Source: Leuconostoc carnosum (GTDB lineage Bacteria; Bacillota; Bacilli; Lactobacillales; Lactobacillaceae). Taken from it: 64,000 nt of DNA. The translations under genes and the position numbers were made by a program. How positions within the stretch are numbered: position 1 is the first letter of the stretch; the number at the start of each line of letters is the position of its first letter. Shown piece by piece: positions 37,741 to 49,200 of the stretch. Location of the stretch: positions 186,001 through 250,000 of the forward strand of contig NZ_JACHGL010000001.1 in the NCBI RefSeq assembly GCF_014207505.1. The letters are read 5' to 3'. Below the pieces are notes generated by a model. That model was not told where the DNA came from. It saw only the letters and a list, made by a program, of their open reading frames with translations, and ran no database searches.

Positions 37741-39396
37741 TTAATCCTGAATATTGATAAATGCAAATTGGTTAAAATCAAATAATCCTTGATCGGTTAT
37801 TTTAAGGCTAGGAATTACCGGTAACGCCATGAAAGACAGCGTGAGGAATGGATCAAATTTAATATCACTAATTTTAGAGAAAGCTGCACGGAGTGTGTTA
37901 TTCGTTTTGATAACATGCTGATAAGAATGGTCCGACATGAGGCCACCGATTGCCAAAGGTAGAGTTGTTACTTGACCATTGTTGACAACGACTTCACCGC
38001 CACCAATTTCACGTAATGTGTTAGCTGCTAAGATCATGTCATCGTCGTTAGTGCCAGCAATAATAACGTTATGTGAGTCATGAGCAATTGTTGAGGCAAT
38101 TGCGCCGTTGGTTAGGTGAAATCCTTTAATAATACCTACACCATGGCCAAGATTATGATAACGTTCAGCGACTACAATTTTAGCATAAGTATCATTTGCA
38201 GAAAAATAACCATCTTGGGTGGGGACTGCTTCAGTGACATGTTTGGTTGTAATGTGATGTGGCATAATTTCAATTACATGAGCTGGTTTTGAATCATCAA
38301 TTGGCAGTGCTATATCTGATTGCTGTAATGTGAAATTTAATAATTGGTTGGCAATAGGCGTCACGGTAGAAGTAGTATCTTCATACCACTGACCATCAAG
38401 CATAACCTTTTCAACTGAAAAATCCTCTAACCGATCAAGTACAACTAAGTCGGCAATAAATCCGTCAGTTAAAGCACCGACGTTTTGTACTTTTTGTGCT
38501 TGAGCAGCGTTATAGCTTGCCATAGTGAAGGCGACAGCGGGGGATAACCCATTTTTGATAGCCAATTTGACACTATAATCAATAGAGCCTTCACTATGGA
38601 TATCGTTGGCTGTTTTATCATCAGTTGCAAAAGAAAAATGAGCTTGATTAATCATATTAATGGCTGGCAAAATGGCTAACTCATCACGCTCAACTGTGCC
38701 TTCGCGTACAAAGATGGAAAAGCCGGCATTGAGACGCTCAAGCGCTTGTTGCGCATTTTCACATTCATGATCTGTATCAATGCTATATTTACGGTAGATC
38801 GCTAATTGCTCACGTGATAATCCAGATGCATGGCCATCAACATGTTTTCCGGCAGCTTGTGCATCCTGAATTTTTTGATGCATATCTTGATCTTCATTAA
38901 AGACCGCTGGGAAATCCATAACTTCAGCTAATCCATTTATTTCAGGGACACTATAAAAAGGTTTCAGTGCGTCGGCATGCAGTGTCGCACCGGCATGTTC
39001 AAAAGGTGTAGCTGGGACAGATGAAGGCAGCATATAGTGGATGTGAAGTGGTGATTGTCGCGCGTCTTCTAGCATATATTGAATACCTGAAATACCAGCC
39101 ACACTAGCAATTTCATGAGGGTCTGCAAATACGCGAGTAATGCCATGAGGCATGACTAATTTGCCAAATTCACTTGGTGCTAGTAGTGAGCTTTCAATAT
39201 GTACATGGGCATCAATTAAGCCAGGGACAATATATTTTCCTTGTGCATCATAAGTGTTGATTGCTCTTAAATCAGGGTCTTTACCACGATAAATTATTTG
39301 CTTACCATCAATCCAGAGATCAGTCTGATCAAATTTAAGATTAAATACATCTAAAATTTTGGCATTAGTAATATGCCATGTCACAGTTTTTGTCAC
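37741..39396 (-). CDS. ade: adenine deaminase
   Basis: Metal-dependent amidohydrolase converting adenine to hypoxanthine and ammonia, feeding Hpt. It has 551 residues. The metal site starts with GLIDAHVHIESS; FADPHEIASVAG, DGHASGLS and FATDDKT are further typical motifs. The start is taken as GTG at 39396 with AAGTGAG upstream; an ATG 36 bp earlier would precede that ribosome site. A TTGACT element (39463-39458, - strand) upstream may be the -35. Confidence 0.94.
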   Translation of the reverse strand: MTKTVTWHITNAKILDVFNLKFDQTDLWIDGKQIIYRGKDPDLRAINTYDAQGKYIVPGLIDAHVHIESSLLAPSEFGKLVMPHGITRVFADPHEIASVAGISGIQYMLEDARQSPLHIHYMLPSSVPATPFEHAGATLHADALKPFYSVPEINGLAEVMDFPAVFNEDQDMHQKIQDAQAAGKHVDGHASGLSREQLAIYRKYSIDTDHECENAQQALERLNAGFSIFVREGTVERDELAILPAINMINQAHFSFATDDKTANDIHSEGSIDYSVKLAIKNGLSPAVAFTMASYNAAQAQKVQNVGALTDGFIADLVVLDRLEDFSVEKVMLDGQWYEDTTSTVTPIANQLLNFTLQQSDIALPIDDSKPAHVIEIMPHHITTKHVTEAVPTQDGYFSANDTYAKIVVAERYHNLGHGVGIIKGFHLTNGAIASTIAHDSHNVIIAGTNDDDMILAANTLREIGGGEVVVNNGQVTTLPLAIGGLMSDHSYQHVIKTNNTLRAAFSKISDIKFDPFLTLSFMALPVIPSLKITDQGLFDFNQFAFINIQD

Positions 39397-39517
39397 AATA
39401 AATCTCACTTTCAATTTTTTATAGTTTAACATATTTTAAGGATTAGTTTAGATAAAAAGTCAAACTAAGTGTTCTTTATTTATTCTTGAAATGGACTATA
39501 CCAATTATTTAATTAGT

Positions 39518-39546
39518 TTGACAAGGGTCGCTGTGTGCTTTAAAAT
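39518..39546 (+). promoter_or_regulatory. promoter of glmS
   Basis: TTGACA (39518-39523), 17-nt spacer, TAAAAT (39541-39546). The leader is only about 50 nt, which leaves no room for a glmS ribozyme. Confidence 0.8.
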
Positions 39547-39602
39547 AGTGGGAGTTAGTTAAATAAATAAAATAAACCAATTTTGAAAAGAGGATTATTT
39601 CT

Positions 39603-41408
39603 ATGTGTGGAATTGTTGGATGCACAGGTAATCATGAAGCGTTACCAACTCTATTGAAGGGTTTGGAAAAACTAGAGTATCGAGGCTATGATTCAGCTGG
39701 TGTTTATGTTAACGGTGGCGACGCAGGAGATTTTCTAGTGCGTCAACAAGGCCGTGTGGCGTTGCTTGAAGAGGCAACCAAGGGTAAAGGTATTACAGGA
39801 ACAGCTGGTATTGCACATACACGCTGGGCGACACATGGTGGTGTTTCTGTTGAAAATGCGCACCCACATTGCTCAGAAGATGGACGCTTCTATTTAGTGC
39901 ACAATGGTGTTATTGAAAACTATGATGAATTACGAGACACTTATTTACAAGGTGTCACTTTACATTCAGAAACTGATACAGAAATTGCAGTACAATTAAT
40001 TGACAAATTTGCCAAAGAAGATGAGTTATCAACACTCGATGCATTTCGTAAGATGATTTCACTGCTGGACAACAATTCAGCTTATGGATTTTTACTTATG
40101 GATCGCCAAACACCGGACTTGTTGTATACCGCTAAGAAGAAATCACCATTGTTGATTGGTATTTCTGACGATGGCAATGTTGTGACATCAGATGCTTCTG
40201 CAATGCTTGATGTTACTCAATATTTTATTGAGTTAATGGATGGCGAAGTTGCTGTTATCAGCAAAACTAATGTGGCTTTATATAATGAGACAGGAGATTC
40301 TGTTTCTCGTGAACCATTTTATTTGGACATTGACGCTTCTGAGACAGATAAAGGTGTCTATCCTTACTACATGCTCAAAGAAGTCGATGAACAAGCAATT
40401 GTTGCACGTACATTATCACAGTACTATTTTGATGATAATGGTCAAGTTATCAATATTGATCAGTCAATTATTGATCGTATCAAGCAAGCTGACCGTCTTT
40501 ATATTGTAGCAGCCGGGACCTCATATCATGCTGGCCTAGTCGGCAAGCGTTACTTTGAACAATGGACGGGTAAACCAACTGAAGTACACATTTCTTCTGA
40601 GTTTGCCTATGATCAGCCCTTGTTGAGTAAAAAACCTTTCTTTATTTTCTTGAGTCAATCTGGTGAAACGGCTGATTCTCGTGAAGTGTTAGATAATGTT
40701 GTTAAACAAGGGTATCCGTCATTGACAATGGCTAACGTATTGAACTCAACGTTAACACGTGAGGCTGATTTTGCTTTGCCGTTACTTGCTGGACCGGAAA
40801 TCGCCGTGGCATCTACTAAGGCCTATACAGCACAAGTTATTGTTGAAGCTATTTTGGCACATGCAATTGGTGACAGTGGTCTAGATTTGAAACATGAATT
40901 AGCTAAAGTAGCTGTTGAAATGCAGGTCATTACTGATCAGAAGGATCAGTTTAAAGATATTGCCGAAGATGCGTTGCATGATCGCCATTCAGCTTTTTAT
41001 ATTGGTCGTGGGTTGGATGCCGCAGTAGCCGTGGAATCAGCTTTGAAACTGAAAGAAATTTCATATGTTCAAACAGAGGGCTTTGCAGCTGGCGAATTGA
41101 AGCACGGCACCATTTCATTGATTGAAGATGGTACACCGGTATTTGCCTTGCTTACGCAATCTAAAACTGCAGGATTAGTACGTGGTGAAATTTCTCAGGT
41201 TGCAGCACGTGGTGCGAATACAATTGTGATAGCTAGCCAATCACTTGCTAAACCAGGAGACGCTTATTTATTACCAGATGTTAATGAATTATTAATGCCT
41301 TTATTAGCAGTTATTCCAACACAGTTGATTGCTTATTATGCGACATTAGATCGTGGCTTGGATGTTGATCGTCCACGTAACTTAGCAAAGTCTGTAACAG
41401 TTCAATAA
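39603..41408 (+). CDS. glmS: glucosamine-6-phosphate synthase
   Basis: Makes glucosamine-6-phosphate from fructose-6-phosphate and glutamine for peptidoglycan. It has 601 residues. The N-terminal Ntn glutaminase has Cys2 after the Met (MCGIVGCTG). Two SIS domains follow, with AAGTSYHAGLVGK and FLSQSGETADS. The C-terminus DRPRNLAKSVTV is typical. AAGAGGA precedes the ATG. Confidence 0.98.
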   Translation: MCGIVGCTGNHEALPTLLKGLEKLEYRGYDSAGVYVNGGDAGDFLVRQQGRVALLEEATKGKGITGTAGIAHTRWATHGGVSVENAHPHCSEDGRFYLVHNGVIENYDELRDTYLQGVTLHSETDTEIAVQLIDKFAKEDELSTLDAFRKMISLLDNNSAYGFLLMDRQTPDLLYTAKKKSPLLIGISDDGNVVTSDASAMLDVTQYFIELMDGEVAVISKTNVALYNETGDSVSREPFYLDIDASETDKGVYPYYMLKEVDEQAIVARTLSQYYFDDNGQVINIDQSIIDRIKQADRLYIVAAGTSYHAGLVGKRYFEQWTGKPTEVHISSEFAYDQPLLSKKPFFIFLSQSGETADSREVLDNVVKQGYPSLTMANVLNSTLTREADFALPLLAGPEIAVASTKAYTAQVIVEAILAHAIGDSGLDLKHELAKVAVEMQVITDQKDQFKDIAEDALHDRHSAFYIGRGLDAAVAVESALKLKEISYVQTEGFAAGELKHGTISLIEDGTPVFALLTQSKTAGLVRGEISQVAARGANTIVIASQSLAKPGDAYLLPDVNELLMPLLAVIPTQLIAYYATLDRGLDVDRPRNLAKSVTVQ

Positions 41409-41416
41409 AATTCTGA

Positions 41417-41446
41417 GCGTGATAGGGAAATTTATCACGTTTTTTT
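41417..41446 (+). terminator. terminator of glmS
   Basis: CGTGATA (41418-41424) pairs with TATCACG (41433-41439), followed by seven T. Confidence 0.85.
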
Positions 41447-41473
41447 GTACCATGACCTGACATCTGGTAGAAT
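41445..41473 (+). promoter_or_regulatory. promoter of the uppS operon
   Basis: TTGTAC (41445-41450), 17-nt spacer, TAGAAT (41468-41473). It overlaps the end of the glmS terminator. Confidence 0.65.
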
Positions 41474-41488
41474 AATACTTGATACTGT

Positions 41489-41504
41489 TGCACACAAATG
41501 TGCA
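41489..41504 (+). promoter_or_regulatory. small hairpin just before the uppS ribosome site
   Basis: TGCACA (41489-41494), loop CAAA, TGTGCA (41499-41504), then AAGGAG. It lies near the predicted 5' end of the mRNA and may stabilise it or tune translation. Confidence 0.4.
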
Positions 41505-41519
41505 TGAAGGAGAGTTGCC

Positions 41520-42299
41520 TTGGCGTTGTTTAAAACTAAAAATAGTCTCAACTCAGAGATGACAAATTTAAAGATTCCTAATCATATTGCAATCATTATG
41601 GATGGCAATGGACGTTGGGCAAAAAAACGTTTCATGCCACGTGCTGCTGGCCATAAGGCTGGGATGAATACAGTTAAGCGTGTGACTAAAACAGCCAGTG
41701 ATTTAGGTGTTAAAGTACTAACATTGTATGCTTTTTCAACTGAAAATTGGACGCGTCCTAATGATGAAGTTAGCTTTTTGATGCAGTTACCAATCGATTT
41801 TTTTAATGAATTTGTCCCAGATTTAGTTAAAAATAATATTCGAGTTAAAGTCATGGGCGATATTAATAGATTACCGGCTGGGACACAAAAGGCGGTTGAA
41901 CGAGCGATTAGACAAACATCAGATAATACAGGTATGGTTTTAAACTTTGCTTTGAATTATGGTGGTCAATTAGAAATTATTGAAGCAACTAAGATTTTGG
42001 CACAACGTGTAGCGGATGGCTTACTATCACCAGATGAAATTAACGCAGATATGTTTGCTAACGTACTAAATACTAGTGATTTAGGTGATTTAGCGGCGCC
42101 TGATCTAATGATTCGTACTTCGGGAGAATTACGTTTAAGTAACTTTATGCCTTATCAGGCTGCTTATTCAGAACTCTACTTTACTGATGTGCTTTGGCCG
42201 GATTACACTGCCGAGGATCTAAACCAGGCAATTTCTGCTTATACCTTACGTGATCGTCGCTTTGGCGGCTTAACGCAAAATTCTGAAAGTGAGTCTTAA
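41520..42299 (+). CDS. uppS: isoprenyl transferase (undecaprenyl diphosphate synthase)
   Basis: Builds the C55 lipid carrier of the cell wall from FPP and IPP. It has 259 residues. IAIIMDGNGRWAKKR carries the catalytic Asp, and TLYAFSTENWTRP and DLMIRTSGELRLSNFMPYQ are signatures. The start is TTG with AAGGAGAG upstream. It is the first gene of uppS-cdsA-rseP; pyrH-frr, common before it elsewhere, are absent here. Confidence 0.97.
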   Translation: MALFKTKNSLNSEMTNLKIPNHIAIIMDGNGRWAKKRFMPRAAGHKAGMNTVKRVTKTASDLGVKVLTLYAFSTENWTRPNDEVSFLMQLPIDFFNEFVPDLVKNNIRVKVMGDINRLPAGTQKAVERAIRQTSDNTGMVLNFALNYGGQLEIIEATKILAQRVADGLLSPDEINADMFANVLNTSDLGDLAAPDLMIRTSGELRLSNFMPYQAAYSELYFTDVLWPDYTAEDLNQAISAYTLRDRRFGGLTQNSESES

Positions 42300-42302
42300 T
42301 AG

Positions 42303-43097
42303 ATGAAAACACGTGTTTTGACAGCCATTGTGGCTTTAATCATTTTTGTACCGCTTCTAGTTATTGGGCATACACCTTTACTTATTTTAACACTGGTATT
42401 GGGTATTATCGGTATCAGTGAAATTTTACGTATGAAACATCGTTTTTTCGTTTCTGCTGAGGCTATGATTAGTTTTATCGGAGTTGTTGTTATCATTTTA
42501 CCCAATAATTTCTGGCAAGATATTCCTTGGGTAAATAGTGCACACATAATTTTTTATATTCTAGCCTTCTTTTTACTATTGCAGACGGTATTTAGTCGTA
42601 ATCATTTTAACTTTGATGATGCGGGCACATTAACTTTAGCTATACTTTATGTTGGTACAGGGTTTCATTATTTTTTTCAAGCGGACAGTAAAGGGCTTTC
42701 AACTGTGATGTTTGGTATGCTGATTGTTTGGATCACGGATTCAGGTGCTTACATGGTCGGACGTGCAATCGGGAAGAATAAATTAGCACCAAAAATAAGC
42801 CCTAATAAGACTTGGGAAGGCTCAATTGGTGGTAGTTTGATTGCAGTGATCATTGTGCCTGTAATTTATACGTTATGCCATTGGTTGCCAACTTATAGTT
42901 TGATTGATATGTTTGGACTGGCCCTTGTATTATCAATAGCCGGTCAACTGGGTGATTTGATTGAGTCAGGATTTAAACGGCATTTTGGTGTCAAAGATTC
43001 TGGTAATATTTTGCCAGGTCATGGTGGTATTTTGGATCGATTTGACTCGATGCTAGTTGTGATGCCATTGATGGCGATTTTAGGCATGTTAGGATAA
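42303..43097 (+). CDS. cdsA: phosphatidate cytidylyltransferase
   Basis: Makes CDP-diacylglycerol for phospholipids. It has 264 residues and about eight helices. The C-terminal signature SGNILPGHGGILDRFDS is intact, and NKTWEGSIGG precedes it. It starts 3 bp after uppS. Confidence 0.96.
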   Translation: MKTRVLTAIVALIIFVPLLVIGHTPLLILTLVLGIIGISEILRMKHRFFVSAEAMISFIGVVVIILPNNFWQDIPWVNSAHIIFYILAFFLLLQTVFSRNHFNFDDAGTLTLAILYVGTGFHYFFQADSKGLSTVMFGMLIVWITDSGAYMVGRAIGKNKLAPKISPNKTWEGSIGGSLIAVIIVPVIYTLCHWLPTYSLIDMFGLALVLSIAGQLGDLIESGFKRHFGVKDSGNILPGHGGILDRFDSMLVVMPLMAILGMLG

Positions 43098-43104
43098 AAA
43101 GTAT

Positions 43105-44358
43105 ATGAATTTAACTGCAATTATTTCGTTTATATTTGTTTTTGGTGTCTTGGTCACAGTTCACGAGTTTGGTCATTTTTTCATTGCCAAACGGTCGGGT
43201 GTTTTGGTGCGTGAATTTGCGATAGGGATGGGGCCAAAACTATTAAGTTGGAATCGTAACCATACAGCATACACGATTCGTATTTTACCAGTTGGCGGCT
43301 ATGTACGTATGGCTGGCATGGATGAAACAGCGGACTTAGATGCTGGTCAAAGATTAATGCTTGAATTTAATGCACAACAACATGTTACGACATTAGATAC
43401 ACGTGTTGAAGAAGCACATGATGGCGTACCTTTTCAAGTAGACTCATTTGATTTGAGTGATGCTTTAACATTAACAGGTTATTTAAATAACGCTGAAGAA
43501 TTAACCACAATAGTGGTGGATCATGATGCAACAATAATTGAACAAAATGGTATTGAAGTACAAATAGCACCACGTGATACTTGGTTTCAAAGTGCGCCAC
43601 TATTCAAACGTGCGATGATTAACATTGCCGGGCCATTAATGAATTTTATTTTGGCCTTTATCGTATTTTCCGGACTTGGTTTTGCTGCACCTAGCGTGAC
43701 ATTAAATGAAGCGGTAGTTGGTGGTGTGCAAAATAATATGCCTGCTAAACAAGCTGGATTACAAGCAGATGATAAAATTAGATCTATTGATGGTCAAGAC
43801 ACAAAATCATGGCAAGATGTCACAGAACGTATTAGTGCTGCCAATGGGAAACAACTAACATTTGTGATTTCACGTCAAGGCCAACAGAAACGAGTTGACG
43901 TCACACCTAAAACTGTTAAAATAGATGGTGTTAATTCGACGTTGATTGGTATAACAGCTAAAACGCATACGAATATCACTGCGCGCATTCAATATGGGTT
44001 TGTTACCACTGGGATGACTATCCAACAAGTATGGCATGCCTTAACACATTTATTTACCGGTGGCTTTAGCTTGGATAAGTTAGGTGGTCCGGTTTCAATT
44101 GCCAGAGAAACATCTAGTGTCGCACGGATTGGATTCTTAAGTATTTTAGCTTTTATGGCTATGCTATCAATTAATCTAGGTATAATGAACTTGATACCTA
44201 TACCGGCACTAGATGGTGGGAAGTTAATCTTAAATATCATTGAAGGTATTTTACGTCGCCCATTACCTTCAATTATTGAAAATACAGTAACCATTGTTGG
44301 CGCAGTATTTTTGATTGTGCTGATGATTGCTGTTACAATTAATGATTTATTGAGATGA
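43105..44358 (+). CDS. rseP: site-2 protease RseP/Eep
   Basis: Intramembrane zinc metalloprotease that cuts membrane-bound signal proteins and signal peptides. It has 417 residues. HEFGHF (HExxH) is in helix 1 near residue 20, a PDZ domain is at about 200-270, and the second metal motif NLIPIPALDGGKL is near the end. The extra loop of about 75 residues before the second helix is like other Lactobacillales Eep. It starts 7 bp after cdsA. Confidence 0.96.
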   Translation: MNLTAIISFIFVFGVLVTVHEFGHFFIAKRSGVLVREFAIGMGPKLLSWNRNHTAYTIRILPVGGYVRMAGMDETADLDAGQRLMLEFNAQQHVTTLDTRVEEAHDGVPFQVDSFDLSDALTLTGYLNNAEELTTIVVDHDATIIEQNGIEVQIAPRDTWFQSAPLFKRAMINIAGPLMNFILAFIVFSGLGFAAPSVTLNEAVVGGVQNNMPAKQAGLQADDKIRSIDGQDTKSWQDVTERISAANGKQLTFVISRQGQQKRVDVTPKTVKIDGVNSTLIGITAKTHTNITARIQYGFVTTGMTIQQVWHALTHLFTGGFSLDKLGGPVSIARETSSVARIGFLSILAFMAMLSINLGIMNLIPIPALDGGKLILNIIEGILRRPLPSIIENTVTIVGAVFLIVLMIAVTINDLLR

Positions 44359-44411
44359 TATTTTTATAAACTACAGGTACATGCATTAAACTGTGTGATA
44401 CCCGTACATAA

Positions 44412-46151
<1,740 letters not shown>

Positions 46152-46156
46152 CGTTA

Positions 46157-46184
46157 CAAAAAAGCCGATCAGTTCGGCTTTTTT
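46157..46184 (+). terminator. terminator of proS
   Basis: AAAAGCCGA (46160-46168), short loop, TCGGCTTTTTT (46174-46184). Confidence 0.85.
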
Positions 46185-46205
46185 ACTCAATTTTTAGGGG
46201 AAAAC

Positions 46206-49200
46206 ATGGCATTAACCCAGCAAGAACAATTACAACACTTATTAAACCAAATTGAAATATCAGATGATATTCGTGGTTTTTTTAAATCAGGTGCATTAAA
46301 ACAAGTGGCGGTTTCAACGTCCGACAAGACTTGGATATTTTATGTTGAACTAGACCATATTTTACCAGCAAATGTATATATACAATTACAACAGAACCTA
46401 CGTGCTGCTTTTATTAATATTGCTATGCCAAAACTGATCATTCAAACGGTTGACCAACAAATTAATGATGATTTAGTTCAACAATATTGGCATTTTGCTT
46501 TAGATGACTCTGAATTAAACCATGCAATGATTCAGCAATTGGAAAGTAATACCGAGTTAAAGTCACTTGAAACTAACCACTATAGTATTATGGTTGGTGC
46601 ACAATTGCTATTTAATGTCTTACGAGATCCAGTGTTGCATTCAATTGTAGCAGCCTATCAAAATTTTGGTTTTCCAAAGCTGGTGTTCACACCGCAGCAA
46701 GATGAAACATTGGCACAGCAAATTGAAGATAGTGTTGCACAACGACATGCCAAGGCACGCGAAGATTTACAAAAGACAATTCATGCGAATGAGCAGGCCA
46801 AGACAAAGGCAACGTCTGAAGGGGTAACGTTAGCTTTAGGTCGAAAAATTGCCGCAGATGCAGATATTACACGACTCGAGTCTATTGAAGGTGAAGAAAA
46901 TCGTGTTGTTGTAGAAGGTTATATTTTTGCTAATGAAGTTCGTGAGCTACGTTCTGGTCGGAAATTAATGACAATAAAAATCACTGATTACTCGAGCTCT
47001 ATTGCTGCTAAAAAGTTTTCAAATAATGAAACTGATGAAGCTGTTTTTGATGGACTGAAAGCAGGTATGTGGGTACGCATGTCTGGTAATGTTCAAGAAG
47101 ACACCTATGCGCGCGAGTTAGTACTTAATATTTATGATTTACAGGTTGTTGATCACAAACAAAGACAAGAAACTTATCAAGGTGATCGGAAACGAATTGA
47201 ATTACATGTGCATACGGCTATGTCATCAATGGACGCTGTTACTCACTACTCGCAAGTCGGAAAATTAGCTAAAGATTGGGGACAAGAAGCATTAGCTGTT
47301 GTAGATAATGCCAATGTACAAGGCTTCCCCGAGGCTGTGGCTACGGGTCAAAAAAATGATTTAAAAATGATCTACGGTATGGAAGCTAACTTAGTGGAAG
47401 ATGGGGAACCAATAGCATTTAATCTTGCGCCAATTAGTTTATTAGCTAAAGATACGGTTTATGTTGCCTTTGATTTGGAGACAACTGGATTATCAGCTGT
47501 TTCAGATAAAATCATAGAATTATCAGCTGTTAAAATGCAGTTAGGCAATGTCATTGATAAGTTTTCAGAATATATTAATCCAGGATTTCCTTTATCAGAC
47601 TTTACTACAGAATTAACATCTATTACTGATGCTATGGTAGCCAATTCAGATACAGAAGAAAATATTATTACGCGTTTTCGTGATTGGGTTGGAGATTCAA
47701 TACTAGTTGGGCACAATGTCACATTTGATGTTGGTTTTATGAATGCTGCTTATGCGCGTTATCAACAAAAAGCAATAACCACGCCAGTAATCGATACATT
47801 ACCGTTTACGCGTTGGCTATATCCAGATTATAAATCATATCGATTGGGGACCATCGCCAAAAGATTCAATATTAATTTAGAGCAGGCGCATCGTGCCATC
47901 TTTGATTCTGAAACTACTGGACATATCGCCTGGCGTTTGATTAAAGAGGCTAAAGAACGCTTTGATTTGACCGAACATAGCCAATTAAATGATCATATGA
48001 CTGAAGGTAATGCTTGGAAACATGGGCGTCCTGTACATGCGACAGTGTTGGTAAAAAATGCGGTTGGGTTAAAAAACTTATACAAACTCGTGTCATTATC
48101 GAATATTGAATTTTTTGCACGTGTGCCACGGATCCCCCGCTCAATTTTAAATCAGTATCGTGAAGGCTTGATTATTGGGACAGGTGATACAGGCGGTGAG
48201 GTTATTGTGACGCTAATTGAGAAAGGTCACGATGCCGCTTTATCGAAAGCTAGATACTACGATTATATTGAAATACAGCCAACTGCCAATTATGCACCGA
48301 TGCTAGAATCTGGATTAATTAGTAATGAAGATAAGTTGCACGACATCTTAAACGAGATGGTAACTATTGGCGATGAATTAGAGAAACCAGTTGTTGTGAC
48401 TGGTGATGTTAAATACACGAACCCAGAAGATAAAATTTACCGAGATATTTTGATTGGGACACAACCCGGTAACCCTCAAAATCGCACAGCTTTACCAGAA
48501 ATATACTTTCGAACGACACAAGAATTACTAGATGACTATGCATTCATGGGGGAAGACTTAGCTAAAAAGCTAATCATTGACAATACATATGTTGTTGCTG
48601 ATATGCTAGAGACTGTTACACCCTTAAAAAGTGGTTCTTACCCACCAAATATTCCTAGTGCTAGTGAAGAATTAACGCAACGTACACTAGAAACGGCAAG
48701 AAAATGGTATGGTAATCCCATTCCAGATGTCATTCAAGCACGAATTGATCAAGAACTAAAGGCTATTATTGGCAATGGATTCGCGCCACATTATATGATA
48801 TCACAGCGGTTAGTGGAAAAATCTAATAAAGATGGTTATCTGGTTGGTTCCCGTGGTTCTGTTGGTTCATCATTTGTTGCTACAATGTCTGGAATTACCG
48901 AAGTTAACCCATTTGCACCTCATTATCGTAGTGCACATGGTGATTATTTTGAATTGGCCGATCCCAATGTCTATGAATCTGGTTATGATTTACCCGATAA
49001 GCCAGATCCTAATCATCCAGGAGATATGTTAATAGGTGACGGTCAAAATATTCCTTTTGAAACATTTATGGGATTTAAAGGGGATAAAGTACCAGATATT
49101 GATCTTAATTTTTCGGGAGACTATCAACCTATTGCGCACAATTATATGAAAGTGCTTTTTGGAGAACACAATGTGTATCGTGCTGGCACAATTGCGACTA

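Noticed and set aside
39547-39602. glmS ribozyme
   Set aside because: The leader between promoter and glmS is only about 50 nt and lacks the ribozyme core.
41409-41519. frame on the - strand over the glmS-uppS gap
   Set aside because: It covers a terminator, a promoter and the uppS leader and has no coding features.
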